From Trema orientale (lineage: Eukaryota > Streptophyta > Magnoliopsida > Rosales > Cannabaceae): a stretch of DNA of 64,000 bases. Within the stretch, counting starts at the first letter, position 1. The number at the start of each line of letters is the position of its first letter. Shown here piece after piece: positions 41,395-51,839 of this stretch. The translations under genes were made by a program, and so were the position numbers. Location of the stretch: positions 1,075,654-1,139,653 of the forward strand of contig JXTC01000050.1 of assembly GCA_002914845.1 (NCBI GenBank), written 5' to 3'. The notes beneath the pieces are model-generated. The model had not been told where the DNA came from, searched no databases, and was given only the letters and a program-made list of their open reading frames with translations.

Positions 41395-41640
41395 TTATTA
41401 GAAAAATACCACTTTTTAAAAAATATTTAGAAAAATACCATTTTTTTAAAATAGCTACCGGTTACCAGTTTCTGGAAACTTGTTACTGGTTATTAGTTAC
41501 CAGTTATATACCAGTTATAAATATCTTTGGTTACTAGTTACCAGTTTCTGGAAACTGGTTATCAGAAACTAGTTACTATTTTAAAAAATGATATTTTTTT
41601 AAATAAATTTTTAAAAATAATATTTATCTAATAAAAACCG
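41395..41640. repeat. AT-rich arms around a palindromic GTTACCAGTTTCTGG core
   Basis: The core (41455-41580) repeats ttaccagtttctggaaact and gttactagttacc in permuted forms. The arms (agaaaaataccattttt-like) resemble those around 7240-7500, where the core is instead built of gttacttgaggtaact and gattacttcaagtaac. The class is unknown. Confidence 0.5.
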
Positions 41641-41730
41641 TACCACATCTTAAAAAAACTTAAACCGCTGAATTTTTCAAATTTTTTTCTAAATTACCGT
41701 ATAATGTCTAATTTCTCCAAATATTTATTT

Positions 41731-42660
41731 GTCATATCACCGTGGTCCAGTCCATTCTCTACTGGATCATCCAGTTATTGGCATCTTCCGCAGCTTCCTT
41801 CCTTCTACGTTACCTGACTGGAGGATTGGTAAGTCAAGTTAATAATTCTCCTTTTTCAAAGTTTACATTTTGGTAGATAAGACCACTTTTGGTTCATTAA
41901 AGACTTTAATTTAAAAAAATAAAAAAGGTTACTAATTTTTTTAAATTTGAGTCCATTTTATTCGAACAATGGTATAAAATACTATCATGTCTAATTAATT
42001 AATTAATTAATTATTTATTTATTTTGGTTTTGACGGCAGATACCTCCAATTCATTCACTGGCAATTGGGGTAGGCTACTTCCAAGGAATAATATGGGAAA
42101 TTCTTCTCACATTCTCTCTACTGTTCACTGTCTATGGTACTATGGTGGATCGCAAGAAGGGTACTCTTGAAGGGCTAGGCCCAATTATTATTGGATTTGA
42201 AGGCTACTCAAGAAGGGTACTCTTGATGGGTTAGTCCCAAGAAGGGCATTCCAGAAGGGTACCTCATACACTATGTAGCAGTCCCCTTTTTCCCCTGTTT
42301 TGTTTTTTTGTTTTTTTTTTCATTCAGTTTTCCTAAGTAATTCCTCCTCTTCTATGATTGTATCCATTGGTTTAAGAGAGCTTTCAGCATGCCAGATGGG
42401 GCTAGTTTAATTGATTTAAAGCTTGAAGGATGTGTGTGTGAGTTTGAAAGGTTAAGAGTTCGAATCTTGAAAGTGTGTGTTATTTTTATTTAAATTTATA
42501 ATAAGTGATGATTATTAATTAATCCTACTTTTATTTTTTTTTTAAAAAGACTTTCAACAAAATATAATATAAGCAATAATGTTCTAATTATTTATTTTAT
42601 AAGGTCCAGTCCACTCCTTCTCTCATGTGCATGATCGATTGCGCATACCATAGGCAGCCC
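41731..42660 (+). pseudogene. TIP aquaporin pseudogene, copy A (exons 2-3 and 3' flank)
   Basis: It matches the intact TIP at 58266 onward. 41731-41831 is the end of exon 2, the intron is 41832-42040, and exon 3 runs from 42041 to about 42203. It then breaks down with a deletion after GPIIIGF, removing the second NPA box. Missense changes include cgg to cag (Arg to Gln). The 3' UTR and downstream sequence (gcatgatcgattgcgcatac) remain alignable. Exon 1 and the first NPA box are missing. A SINE sits in the former 3' UTR. Confidence 0.9.
42390..42550 (+). mobile_element. tRNA-derived SINE, copy 1
   Basis: The body begins tgccagatggggctagttta and contains a B-box-like agagttcgaatct and a T/A-rich tail. 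Direct repeats ctttcagca (42381-42389) and ctttcaaca (42551-42559) flank it. The intact TIP locus has an uninterrupted ttttcaaca at this site, proving insertion. It is homologous along its length to the copy at 56405-56574. Confidence 0.85.
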
Positions 42661-43230
42661 TTATCTAAAAATAAAGGAAGAGAAAATAATGTTGGGTAGG
42701 CTAGTCTCTATAGCTATTTATATATGTTGAGATAATTTTAAACTGTGAAGTTGATTTATAACCCAATATTTAAATATTAAAGCCTAGTACTTCTTTAGTT
42801 CTATTATGTTACTCGAATTAAGGTTTATTAATTTAGTAAAATGTAATATTTAACAAGTGTTTCTCTCTAATTTTTTTTAGTATAAACTAAATTTACACCT
42901 AACTTCTATGGAAAGTAATACTTAAACGACTGTTTCTTTAAATTTACACCTTTAGCCTTTAGGCCATTAGAAAAATTACCTATTTATTTGCCAACTGGAC
43001 ATAGACAAATATTAATGGCCAGCTAATTATGAGAAAAAGGACATTTCATTATTATTATTATTTTTTGATAAACAAAAAGACATTTCATTAATTTATAATG
43101 AGACAATGTCTACAAAGTAGAATGTTATTATTTCCTCAGCTTTAGTTTTTTGGTTGGCAGGATGTTTTCAAGTGCTGGTGTGACTGATTACCATATATGC
43201 TCAAGAGCGTTACGTTTTTTTATTTCCTCC
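42661..43230 (+). repeat. Duplicated spacer, unit B (left part)
   Basis: Alignable with 49451-50070 (for example agagaaaataatg, ctagtctctatagctattta, aatattaatggccagctaat). It is part of the TIP tandem duplication and contains a short insertion at 43040-43090. Confidence 0.85.
43040..43090 (-). mobile_element. Minimal retroposon-tail insertion with 12-bp direct repeats
   Basis: gacatttcatta is exact at 43040-43051 and 43079-43090. The 27-bp insert, read on the minus strand, is tttttgtttatc then an A/T-rich tail ending in (ATA)n-like repeats, like the 3' end of many plant LINEs. The duplicated spacer at 49920-49937 lacks the insert. Confidence 0.75.
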
Positions 43231-43914
43231 NNNNNNNNNNNNNNNNNNNNNNNNNNNNNNNNNNNNNNNNNNNNNNNNNNNNNNNNNNNNNNNNNNNNNN
43301 NNNNNNNNNNNNNNNNNNNNNNNNNNNNNNNNNNNNNNNNNNNNNNNNNNNNNNNNNNNNNNNNNNNNNNNNNNNNNNNNNNNNNNNNNNNNNNNNNNNN
43401 NNNNNNNNNNNNNNNNNNNNNNNNNNNNNNNNNNNNNNNNNNNNNNNNNNNNNNNNNNNNNNNNNNNNNNNNNNNNNNNNNNNNNNNNNNNNNNNNNNNN
43501 NNNNNNNNNNNNNNNNNNNNNNNNNNNNNNNNNNNNNNNNNNNNNNNNNNNNNNNNNNNNNNNNNNNNNNNNNNNNNNNNNNNNNNNNNNNNNNNNNNNN
43601 NNNNNNNNNNNNNNNNNNNNNNNNNNNNNNNNNNNNNNNNNNNNNNNNNNNNNNNNNNNNNNNNNNNNNNNNNNNNNNNNNNNNNNNNNNNNNNNNNNNN
43701 NNNNNNNNNNNNNNNNNNNNNNNNNNNNNNNNNNNNNNNNNNNNNNNNNNNNNNNNNNNNNNNNNNNNNNNNNNNNNNNNNNNNNNNNNNNNNNNNNNNN
43801 NNNNNNNNNNNNNNNNNNNNNNNNNNNNNNNNNNNNNNNNNNNNNNNNNNNNNNNNNNNNNNNNNNNNNNNNNNNNNNNNNNNNNNNNNNNNNNNNNNNN
43901 NNNNNNNNNNNNNN
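43231..43914. other. Assembly gap (684 N)
   Basis: Unknown bases inside duplication unit B. Open frames running across it are artefacts. Confidence 1.
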
Positions 43915-44560
43915 TCTTTATCTCAATACATTAGTTTAGAAAGTAGAGATAATATATTCTCTATAATTCATTGAACTAAATCTAGAAGTTAGATTAGATG
44001 TATCCTTCAACAGTAAAAGAATAAATAAGACTTCTAATTCCAATGTATCGTCATTAAAGTCGGTTACTACTATATATATATGAACCTTCATGCATATTAG
44101 TCACCATTTCTATTTTTAAAATAGGCATGTTTTTAAGATTTTTTTATTTTGATTTTGATTTCCTTTAGCAGTTTTGTATGTTACTCGAAATTTACTTTTG
44201 ACATGTATTAAAACTTTGATATTGTGTCTATTTTTAATGTAGAAAAATATGTCATATACACTGAAGAACCCTAAATGTAATACAATGAAGAACATACTAT
44301 AATCTCAAAACAATGACCATAGATTATAATGATTTGGTATGTGCCATATATAATTAACAATTGTTATCAAAATAATCACTTCCTTCTCTAATCTTTGAAT
44401 TTTTATTTTGTGCAAAATTTTTTGTAACAACAATATTTATTTTTTCCAAATAGAATCAATAACATTAAGATTAAAAAATGTTTTAGTAATTAACAAACTC
44501 ATATTACATCAATCTAGTAATTACGACTAGTATATATATATATATATATGCATTAATCCA
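43915..44560. other. Intergenic, no gene seen
   Basis: AT-rich sequence after the gap, ending in a (TA)n microsatellite at about 44531-44549. No coding evidence. Confidence 0.5.
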
Positions 44561-44571
44561 GTAGGTATTTT

Positions 44572-45588
44572 TAGATAGATTTTTTAATACAAAAACTTCC
44601 TGAACTTGAAATAAATTAATAAAATTAATTTCGAGTACAATGTTTTAGAGCAAAACCCTCCGAAATCTCAAATATTAGTTTTGTTAGAAAAGAAATGTGT
44701 TTTTGTTAAATGTTTTTTTTTAGTTAAGTCTCTATTATTTTATTTGTGATTATTAGGTCATCATTCTTAGATTTTGATTTTTGTTTTATATTAATCTCTT
44801 TTAATCTTTTCTGTCCAATATTGTTATTAATTAACACTTGTCCAAAACGTGCTCATCTCAGTAGAGGTAAAATTAGAAATAAAGAGAAATTATTATTAAT
44901 TTTTTTTTTTAAAAAAAAAGAAGAACGAAGTTATCATTTTCGTTCAAGATGAATGTAAGAAATTAGAAATTTTTATATAATTCCAATATAGATTAAGTAT
45001 TAATATATCTAGAAAAGAGATACATGAATATATTGCTAATTTTATGGGACATATATTATCAATTTTATATTTTGTTGTTTCAAATTTACACAATATATAT
45101 TGCCAAAATTTTATATGGTTCCAATATGGATCTATTTTGGTCCAAGTATTCTTTCTTTTCTTCTAAATATATGAATACTTGGACCAAAATATATCCATGT
45201 TGGAACCATAAAAATTTTTCTCATTTCTTCTCTCTGTCTTGAACGAAAATGATAATCTAACTTTGTTTTTTAATAATAATTTCCCTTTGTTTCTAATTTT
45301 AGCCCTGGACGAGCACGTTTCAGGCAAGTGCTAGTTAATGGTAGTTTTGGATAGAATTGATTAAAATGAATTAATATGAAACAAAAATATAATAATGAGG
45401 ACCTAAAATCCACAAATAAAAGAATGAGGACTTAACCATTAAAAAAAAAAAACTAACAAAACACCCTTCTTTTCTAACATAAATAATATTAGGGGATTTT
45501 AAGGGGTTTTGCTCTAAAAAAATTGAGTTCATGGTTAATTTTACTAAATTGTTCCTAATTTATGAGGTTTTTTTTAGATATTGTCATA
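44572..45588. repeat. Large foldback element, about 1 kb
   Basis: Left and right arms are inverted copies. Paired words include gagcaaaaccc/gggttttgctc, aacgtgctc/gagcacgtt, tcattttcgttcaaga/tcttgaacgaaaatga and ttttggtccaagtatt/aatacttggaccaaaa. The loop is near 45158-45167. The left arm carries about 160 bp absent from the right. A transcript would form a hairpin with arms of about 400 bp. Confidence 0.8.
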
Positions 45589-45675
45589 TACATTTTTTTA
45601 TGATTCAACGGCTAAAAAAAAAAAAAATCTACTAATAGGTTAAAAAAATATATATTAGATTAGGAACCACGTATA

Positions 45676-45962
45676 TATATAGAGCATGTATCTGTATACA
45701 CATAAATGACTTTGTTATAGATAAGCGATAGCCATGACTATATATTTTTGGCATACTTTGAATTCTATTTTTAGTGCTAGTTTATAGTATTTGAAAATAA
45801 TTTACCATACATAGCAAGATCGAATATTTTCATTGCACCAAAAAAAGTTGTCAGGAAGAGATTAGAAGGAAATTAAGATGAGGCAATTAAATTTTAAAAA
45901 AAATAAAAAATAATTAATGCATATGTATGACATCTTTATGACCGATATACATATATAATAAA
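45676..45962 (+). repeat. Duplicated spacer, unit B (right part)
   Basis: Aligns with 51146-51386 (tagtgctag, aataatttaccata, agcaagatc). It continues across the Mutator-like insertion into 47620-48118. Confidence 0.8.
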
Positions 45963-47610
45963 GAGGAAATTGGGGTGAAAGTCCATTTTTTTTACTCGAA
46001 ATTTACACTTATATATCTAATCTTTTTTTCTAACGGTGATAATACATTCCGTCTAAATTTTGTAACAACTGTTTATTTTATCTATTAATTGCTACCTCAG
46101 AAAACACTTGTCACTCTATGAGGTTATTTGTAATTTAAAAAAAATGTAAAAAAATGAATAAAAATTTGGAAAATGAAAATAAATTCAATAAAAAAAGAAA
46201 TAAGTTTAGAAAAATAAATGAACAAGTAAAGAAAAAAAAAAAATCCAAAAATCTCTTCGTCTCTGCACTTTCTTGTCAGATCCGGTGACATTATCACCGA
46301 AATGTCAGTTTCTGGCGACTTCACTAGGTCTTAGTTTTCTCTCTCATTGTTTTCACTCTCTCGAATCTAAGGGTGATATCAATACTAAAATTTGGCATCG
46401 TCTGTTCTCCAATTCTTTATGAGTTTTGAAGCTCCTAAATCCATCTGAATTTGCTTATCACTCTCAGCTCTGGTAATCTCGGCTCCGGTGGTCTCAGTTC
46501 TGTCATCCTACCCGAGTTCTTCCCTCTCTTTACTCTCCTCAAGTTCCTCTCTCTACCCGTATCTGAAAATTTTCTATCCTAAACCAAGATCTAAAATGTA
46601 TGATATAGATCTGAAGTTTCTTTAATCTCTATTTTGGTTCTGTACATTAGACCTCTTGCTTGGTTGATTGATTTTGTGAAATTTGCTAACTCATATGAAT
46701 ATGAATATTTTATTATAAATATATATAGACATTAACGTGTAATTCACCATTTTTGACTCCATTAGTTTCATCGGAATGTTTATTAATTATAAGAAAACAA
46801 ATAAAATCTGGGTCTTATACACAAAAATATTCGTCCGTTCTAATGTTGTAGCTTTTTTTTTTTAGTTGATTCTACACAAATTTATGTTTGTGTACTTATA
46901 TAAGGTTGAGTTTATATGCTAAATAATCTGATTACATTCTCTCTCGTCCAGAAGTTCCAGAAGTACCGTGAAGGTACTTTAATGATCCCAATTGAGATTT
47001 TATTTCCTAATTTTAAAAGAATTACGAGTTTCTTAAGTTTCATTTTATCTACATGATACTACATATTAGTTATACGTTTCTAGTGTCTCAATAATTTCTA
47101 AGCATGCATTGTCTTCTATGACTGCAGTTCACGGTCCCCGGTTTACCCTTCGTCGGAGTAGGAGAGAGTGAGATGGGTTCATATCATGGTAAATTCTCTT
47201 TCGATGGGTTTAGCCACAAGAAGTGATGAGGTGAATATATATATATATATATATGAATAGTATGTAATGAGGTTGTTTTCTGAGCTTCTTTAATAGCTGT
47301 CAAGTTCTTTATCTGCGTTTTCTATTATGCTTGTGATTGAGTTCTATAAAGAGAGAGTACTTTTTTTTATTGAATTTATTTGATTTATTTTCATTTTTTA
47401 AATTTTTATTCTTTTCTCTTTTTTTTTTTTTTTACTTTTTTTTAAATTGTAAATAATTCTAGAGAGGGACAAGTGTTCTCTGAAGTGGTAACGAAGAGGT
47501 TTGGCGGTTGAAATAAAATTTAGATAAAATATATTATCGCTGTCGGAAAAAATATATATATATATAAGTGTAAATTTTTACTAAAAGAAAGACTTTCCTG
47601 TAATTTCTTC
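45963..47610. mobile_element. Mutator-like element with long inverted repeats (Pack-MULE candidate)
   Basis: The 1648-bp element is absent from the duplicated unit C. Its ends are inverted repeats of about 250 bp: gaggaaattggggtgaaagt at the left pairs with gaagaaattacaggaaagt on the minus strand at the right, and both continue through aatttacactta and gaaaataaa. Flanking nonamers tataataaa (45954-45962) and cgtaataaa (47611-47619) match at 7 of 9. No transposase is present. The interior (about 46210-47345) is non-repetitive, partly GC-richer and includes an ALDH3-like exon. Confidence 0.8.
47128..47223 (+). pseudogene. Captured aldehyde dehydrogenase (ALDH3-type) exon fragment
   Basis: After a good splice acceptor (actgcag) the frame reads FTVPGLPFVGVGESEMGSYH then GKFSFDGFSHKK and two stops. 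This is the conserved C-terminal catalytic-core segment of plant ALDH3 enzymes (consensus LPFGGVGESGMG, YHGKFSFDAFSHKK), with Gly-to-Val and Gly-to-Glu changes. Upstream sequence (46620-47127) looks intronic. It is enclosed by the element's inverted repeats, so transposon capture is the simplest explanation. Confidence 0.82.
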
Positions 47611-47846
47611 CGTAATAAATGAAGTTTTTCAAACATTAAAAAAAACACAACGTTATTTCAAATGGCAAAGTAAATAAATTGATTGAAAGTCAACGGGCAT
47701 ATTTGTAATATTGCGCCCTGAAGATTAATTTATGTTGATTTGATGGTAACGTACGGGTCACTGATCATGCTCAAGTGGAATAATAATTGCTTATGAATGT
47801 CATTTTTAATTGCATTTACCAAGTCGAGCCAATTCTAAAAACTCCC

Positions 47847-47900
47847 AGATATTTATATAGCTTTTTTTTTTTTTTTTTGACGAAAGATATTTATATAGCT
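47847..47900 (-). mobile_element. Minimal poly(A) insertion duplicating the TIP TATA box
   Basis: agatatttatatagct is exact at 47847-47862 and 47885-47900. The 22-bp insert on the minus strand is ttcgtc followed by A16. The intact TIP promoter has a single agatatttatatagct with no insert, so direction is certain. Confidence 0.88.
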
Positions 47901-47960
47901 AAGCTTTGGAGTCCCATCATAAGTTAAGGCCCTAACTTTAGCTGTTTGGTGGTGACTAAA

Positions 47961-48010
47961 AACTCTTTCTACCCAAAAAAAAAAAAAAAGAAAGAAAAAG
48001 GAACTCTTTC
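47961..48010 (+). mobile_element. Minimal poly(A) insertion in the TIP pseudogene leader
   Basis: aactctttc occurs at 47961-47969 and 48002-48010 around taccc plus an A-rich tail. The intact TIP leader has only aactttcccacat at this place, without the insert. Confidence 0.7.
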
Positions 48011-48118
48011 ACATAATAGCCACTAAAGAGTACTAAAGAATGGCCCAAATTGCTTTAGGCACCAGACAAGAGAGAGGCTGCCCAGCCTGACTGCATCAGA
48101 GCTCTCATCGTTGAGTCT

Positions 48119-49046
48119 GGGAACTAAAAATATAATGACGTGGCAAAAAATAAGTGGCTTAACAGAGGAATTAGGACAGAGGATCCGGGTCCCACACGCG
48201 GTTTCAACAATTCAAAAGTTTACTCATCTTGTTTAAGAAATGGGAATGTCACATACATCTTTAAAAGAATAAATCAAAATAAAAATTCGTTTTCGAGTCT
48301 CAGAAGAAATGCACACGTATTTCTAGTCTCGACTGGGAAAAAAAAAATTGCACTTTTTCCCATAAATTCAAACACTCTGATGTATGGGTTTTTAGGGGTT
48401 GCACTCAATTTCCGTCGACTCACTCAACTTATTTCTAGCCAATCAGTCGAGTTAACTTGCAGATGGTCGAGCTATCTTATCCTAGCTGTGAGAGAAAAGG
48501 AAATTTCTTAAACTTTAGATTCCTTTTTTTTTTTTTTTTTTCTTGAAAATGACATCTTGGCTGATAGAGGATATGAGGTGCATGTAAATTATGTGCATTA
48601 ACAGGTTATGGAATTAGAGTTTCTGCACGTAAATCGTGAGATTTATTTTGAAAATAGTCCAAAATAACTTGGAATCTTTTGGATTTGATAATTAGTTTCG
48701 ATTCAATTGATTGAAAAAAAAAAAAAATCAAAACAATACAAATTTACTATATATCACATCAGAGTTATAACTTTCATATACTTAATTTAAAGAAGAAAAA
48801 AAAGAAGAGTTATCATCTTCAGAGTTACTTCAAACAAAATTATGTCCCCGATTGATTCGTGCGTGCTCAGTCGTAGCGTTGTGTTGGCTTTGACTCATGT
48901 ATATTATTGGATACTTTATTAAAGACCACTCAATTATTAATTTGTAGAATAATGGTGGAGTCATGATGAACTAAAATGACAAAAATGATGCATCATGGCC
49001 GCCATTCATTACGGGTTCAATAATGGAGGATAGAGTAATTATCTAT
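48119..49046. other. Spacer between duplication units
   Basis: No supported gene. An open frame at 48140-48511 begins only at a GTG and resembles no family I know. A T18 run lies near 48522. Confidence 0.5.
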
Positions 49047-49450
49047 AAGGGCTCATGGCACAAATGATCCTTGAACTGTCCAATGTGTGGCAATTTAGTC
49101 CTTAAAGTTTCAATTGTGACAATTAAGCTTCTAAATTTTTCGATTTGTAGTAATTTGATTTATAGACCATCTAAATTGCAACATGCTTTCTAGGATTCCT
49201 AAAGTCGCAAATTTAGAAAAAATATTTCTGTAATTGTTCATTTTTATGTTTGAAATTCCTAAATTATCTTTTAAATACACTTTCAAATATAATCACGTGT
49301 ATTTTTGATCAAAAATTTAATAACAAATTATAATTTAAATATTTTAAAAACCAAATTGAAGTAATTCAGAAAATTCGGGAATTTAATTGCTATAAGTAAA
49401 ACTTTGAGAACTAAATTACCACTTATTGGACATTTATGCCATTAACCCTT
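49047..49450. mobile_element. Long-TIR non-autonomous DNA element
   Basis: The left end aagggctcatggcacaaatg and the reverse-complemented right end aagggttaatggcataaatg continue as inverted repeats for about 100 bp (gtggcaatttagtcc with gtggtaatttagttc). The core is short. Flanks share atcta but no full duplication is clear. It lies exactly at the left border of duplication unit C. Confidence 0.65.
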
Positions 49451-50070
49451 ATCTAAAGTAAGAGAAAATAATGTAGGGTAGACTAGTCTCTATAGCTATT
49501 TATATGTATTGAGATAGTTTTAAACTGTGAAGTTGATTTATAACCTAATATTTCAATATTAAAACCTAGTACTTCCTTGGTAGCTCGTTTTTTTTTTTTT
49601 TTTGGAAGGAGTACTTCCTTGGTAGTTAGTTCTGTGTCAAAACCAGAAAAGTCCAGCTTGATGTAGATAAGGTTAAGATTACATTACGCGAATTAAGGTT
49701 TATTAATTTAGTAAAATGTGATATTTAAAGAGTGTTTCTCTAATTCTTTTTCATTATTATGAACTAAATTTACACCTAAACCTTAATTTTGTGGAAAGTA
49801 ATATTTAACGACTGTTACTTTAAATTTACACCTTTAGACTTTAGGCCATTAGAAAAATTAACTATTTGTTTGTCAACTGGACATAGACAAATATTAATGG
49901 CCAGCTAATTATGAGAAAAAGGACATTCATTAATTTATAATAAGACAATGTCTATAAAGTAGAATGTTATTGTTTCCTTATCAGCTTTAGTTTTTTAGTT
50001 GGTGGGATGTTTTCAAGTGCAGGTGTGATTGATTACTATATAATATATATGCTCAAGAGCGTTACCTCCC
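49451..50070 (+). repeat. Duplicated spacer, unit C (left part)
   Basis: Paralogous to 42661-43230. Together with 51146-51386 and 57413-59200 it forms the third unit, the one with the intact aquaporin. Confidence 0.85.
49568..49626 (-). mobile_element. Minimal poly(A) insertion with 16-bp direct repeats
   Basis: agtacttccttggtag is exact at 49568-49583 and 49611-49626. The insert on the minus strand is ccttcc, an A run and cgag. The paralogous site near 42785 (cctagtacttctttagttc) lacks it. Confidence 0.8.
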
Positions 50071-50452
50071 CCCCTCCCCCCCTCCAGTATTAATTTTCAA
50101 CCCTTTTTTTAAAAAAAAAATTAAAATACCAATTTTGTAAAATATTGAAGAATTAAGATGTCATTTATATAGCTTAGATGATAAAAGTTTATTGGTCGAG
50201 TTGCCTCTTATATAGCTTAGATGATAAAAGTTTATTGGTCGAGTTGCCTATATAGAGGAAGTAAGGAACCTTATTATTATTAAATATGCCACATGATATT
50301 GTATGAATCCACCAAGTTAATGAGATAGTGTCAGTATATATTAATATGGCTCAGTCCCTTTAAAACTTATCTGGCATGTATGTGTCAGTATTTGGATTCA
50401 CAACCTTCAAATGTGAAACCATGTGCATAGATATATATATATATATATATAT

Positions 50453-50694
50453 GGGTACCAATCCAGTAGGTATTTTTTTTTTTTATCTATGCATAGGTAT
50501 CAATTGGGCCAATCAAAAATTTTTTTGCACATTTTTTTATATTAAAAAGTAGGAGAGAGAAAAAACATTAATGATGCACATCTTTTCATGCATATCATTT
50601 TAGCCGTTAGATCATTGTTAGATGATGATCCAACGGCTAGAAAAAAAATACCTACACATAGGTAAAAAAGAAAATACCTACCGGATTGGCAACC
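50453..50694. mobile_element. Microsatellite-flanked MITE, copy 2
   Basis: Ends gggtaccaatccagtaggta and, on the minus strand, ggttgccaatccggtaggta; (TA)n lies on both sides. It is in the opposite orientation to copy 1 at 6157, judged by the position of gccgttagatcat. Confidence 0.8.
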
Positions 50695-50710
50695 TATATA
50701 TATATATATT

Positions 50711-51123
50711 CCCAATCTAGTAGATATTTTTCTTTTACTTTTTTATAGGTAATTCTTTTTAGCTGTTGGATCATTGATATAATGATTACCAAAATTTAAG
50801 TAGTGTAAAAAGATAATAATAACAAACAGGGCGCGTCTACAGTAGGGGCGCCCCTACGTAGGGCCCTGTCTATTCACCGTTGGATGGGAATCTGTATATA
50901 AACAGATTCTCCACAGATTCCCGTTATTCCCCACAGATTCCCATCCAACGATAATTAAGGCATGACCCTACGTAGGGACGCCCCTACCATAGCCATCCCC
51001 TAACAATAATTACTCATTATTTAATGTTCTTTTCTCTCATCTTTTTACCATGAAAAATCATGTGTGACTAATTTTAATTAGTTAAAACAAGTAAAAAAAA
51101 AAAACCTGCTGGATTGGTGCCCA
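50711..51123. mobile_element. Microsatellite-flanked MITE, copy 3, with a nested element
   Basis: Ends cccaatctagtagata and, on the minus strand, gggcaccaatccagcaggtt. The interior contains the related word ttagctgttggatcat. It is interrupted by the hairpin element at 50829-51000. Confidence 0.7.
50829..51000. mobile_element. 172-bp hairpin MITE, Mutator-like, nested
   Basis: Near-perfect 22-bp inverted repeats (gtaggggcgcccctacgta at 50842 and its partner ending at 50987, one mismatch) plus a second inner pair (cgttggatgggaatct / agattcccatccaacg). Outer flanks taacaaaca (50820-50828) and taacaataa (51001-51009) match at 7 of 9. Almost the whole element is self-complementary and GC-rich against an AT-rich background. 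Confidence 0.8.
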
Positions 51124-51386
51124 TAGGCACCACCAATCCATATATATATATACACACACATAAATAACTTCATTATAGATAAGTGATAGCGATGATTATA
51201 TATTCATGGCATGCTTTGAACTCCATTTTTAGTGCTAGATTATAGTATTTGGAAATAATTTACCATATATAGCAAGATCAAATATTTTTATTGCAACAAA
51301 AATAGTAGACAAGAAGAGATCCGAAGGAAATTAAGATGGGGTGATTAAATTTAGAGAAAATATAAAAATAATTAAGACGCATGCAT

Positions 51387-51594
51387 TATTAAAATGGACA
51401 TGAGTTGTAATCTACATTTTATGTTTTAGGATATTTCACCACACTTAAAGAATTATGGCTTAGATTAGGGATTTTGTTCTTACTTAAATTACGGAACGTG
51501 TCTGTAGGAAGTTTGGTCTCAAAACCAAATCTATACCTGTGTACATATTCAGATTGATTATGAATGAAAAATATAAACATCCATCAATTTAACA
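51387..51594 (+). repeat. 5' LTR of the copia element
   Basis: Begins tattaaaatgg (expected TG mutated to TA) and ends ttaaca. It matches 57200-57412. Confidence 0.88.
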
Positions 51595-51839
51595 TGATAT
51601 CAAAGCCCCAGCTTGTGACAGTGGTGGCGGAGTAAGCATCATGGGTGCAAGTGAACAGTGAGTCCGAACGGGTCGTGCCAATGGGTCCGAATGGGTCAGT
51701 GTTCAGAAATAAGAATATTAGAAATCCCAGTTCAGGATTTTGATTTTTTTTTTCTTCTTTTACTGGAATTTCATTTGAAATTTTAAAGCTATATAATCTC
51801 TGATACCTAATTAAAATCAACAAGATCGAGCACGACCTA

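Larger units (their letters stand above)
47620..48118 (+). pseudogene. TIP aquaporin pseudogene, copy B (promoter and broken exon 1)
   Basis: Aligns with 57430-57890 of the intact gene, including the TATA region and ATG (48040). Exon 1 reads [11 protein letters not shown], then an extra agag shifts the frame into a stop. Homology ends near 48118, in codon LIVE of the intact gene. Exons 2 and 3 are not found downstream. Two tiny poly(T)/poly(A) insertions interrupt its former promoter and leader. Confidence 0.9.

Noticed and set aside
43150..43974. Long open frames across 43150-43974
   Set aside because: They run through 684 unknown bases; nearly all residues are undefined.
48140..48511. 123-codon frame between duplication units
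   Set aside because: It starts only at GTG, has no recognisable motif, and lies in decayed spacer.
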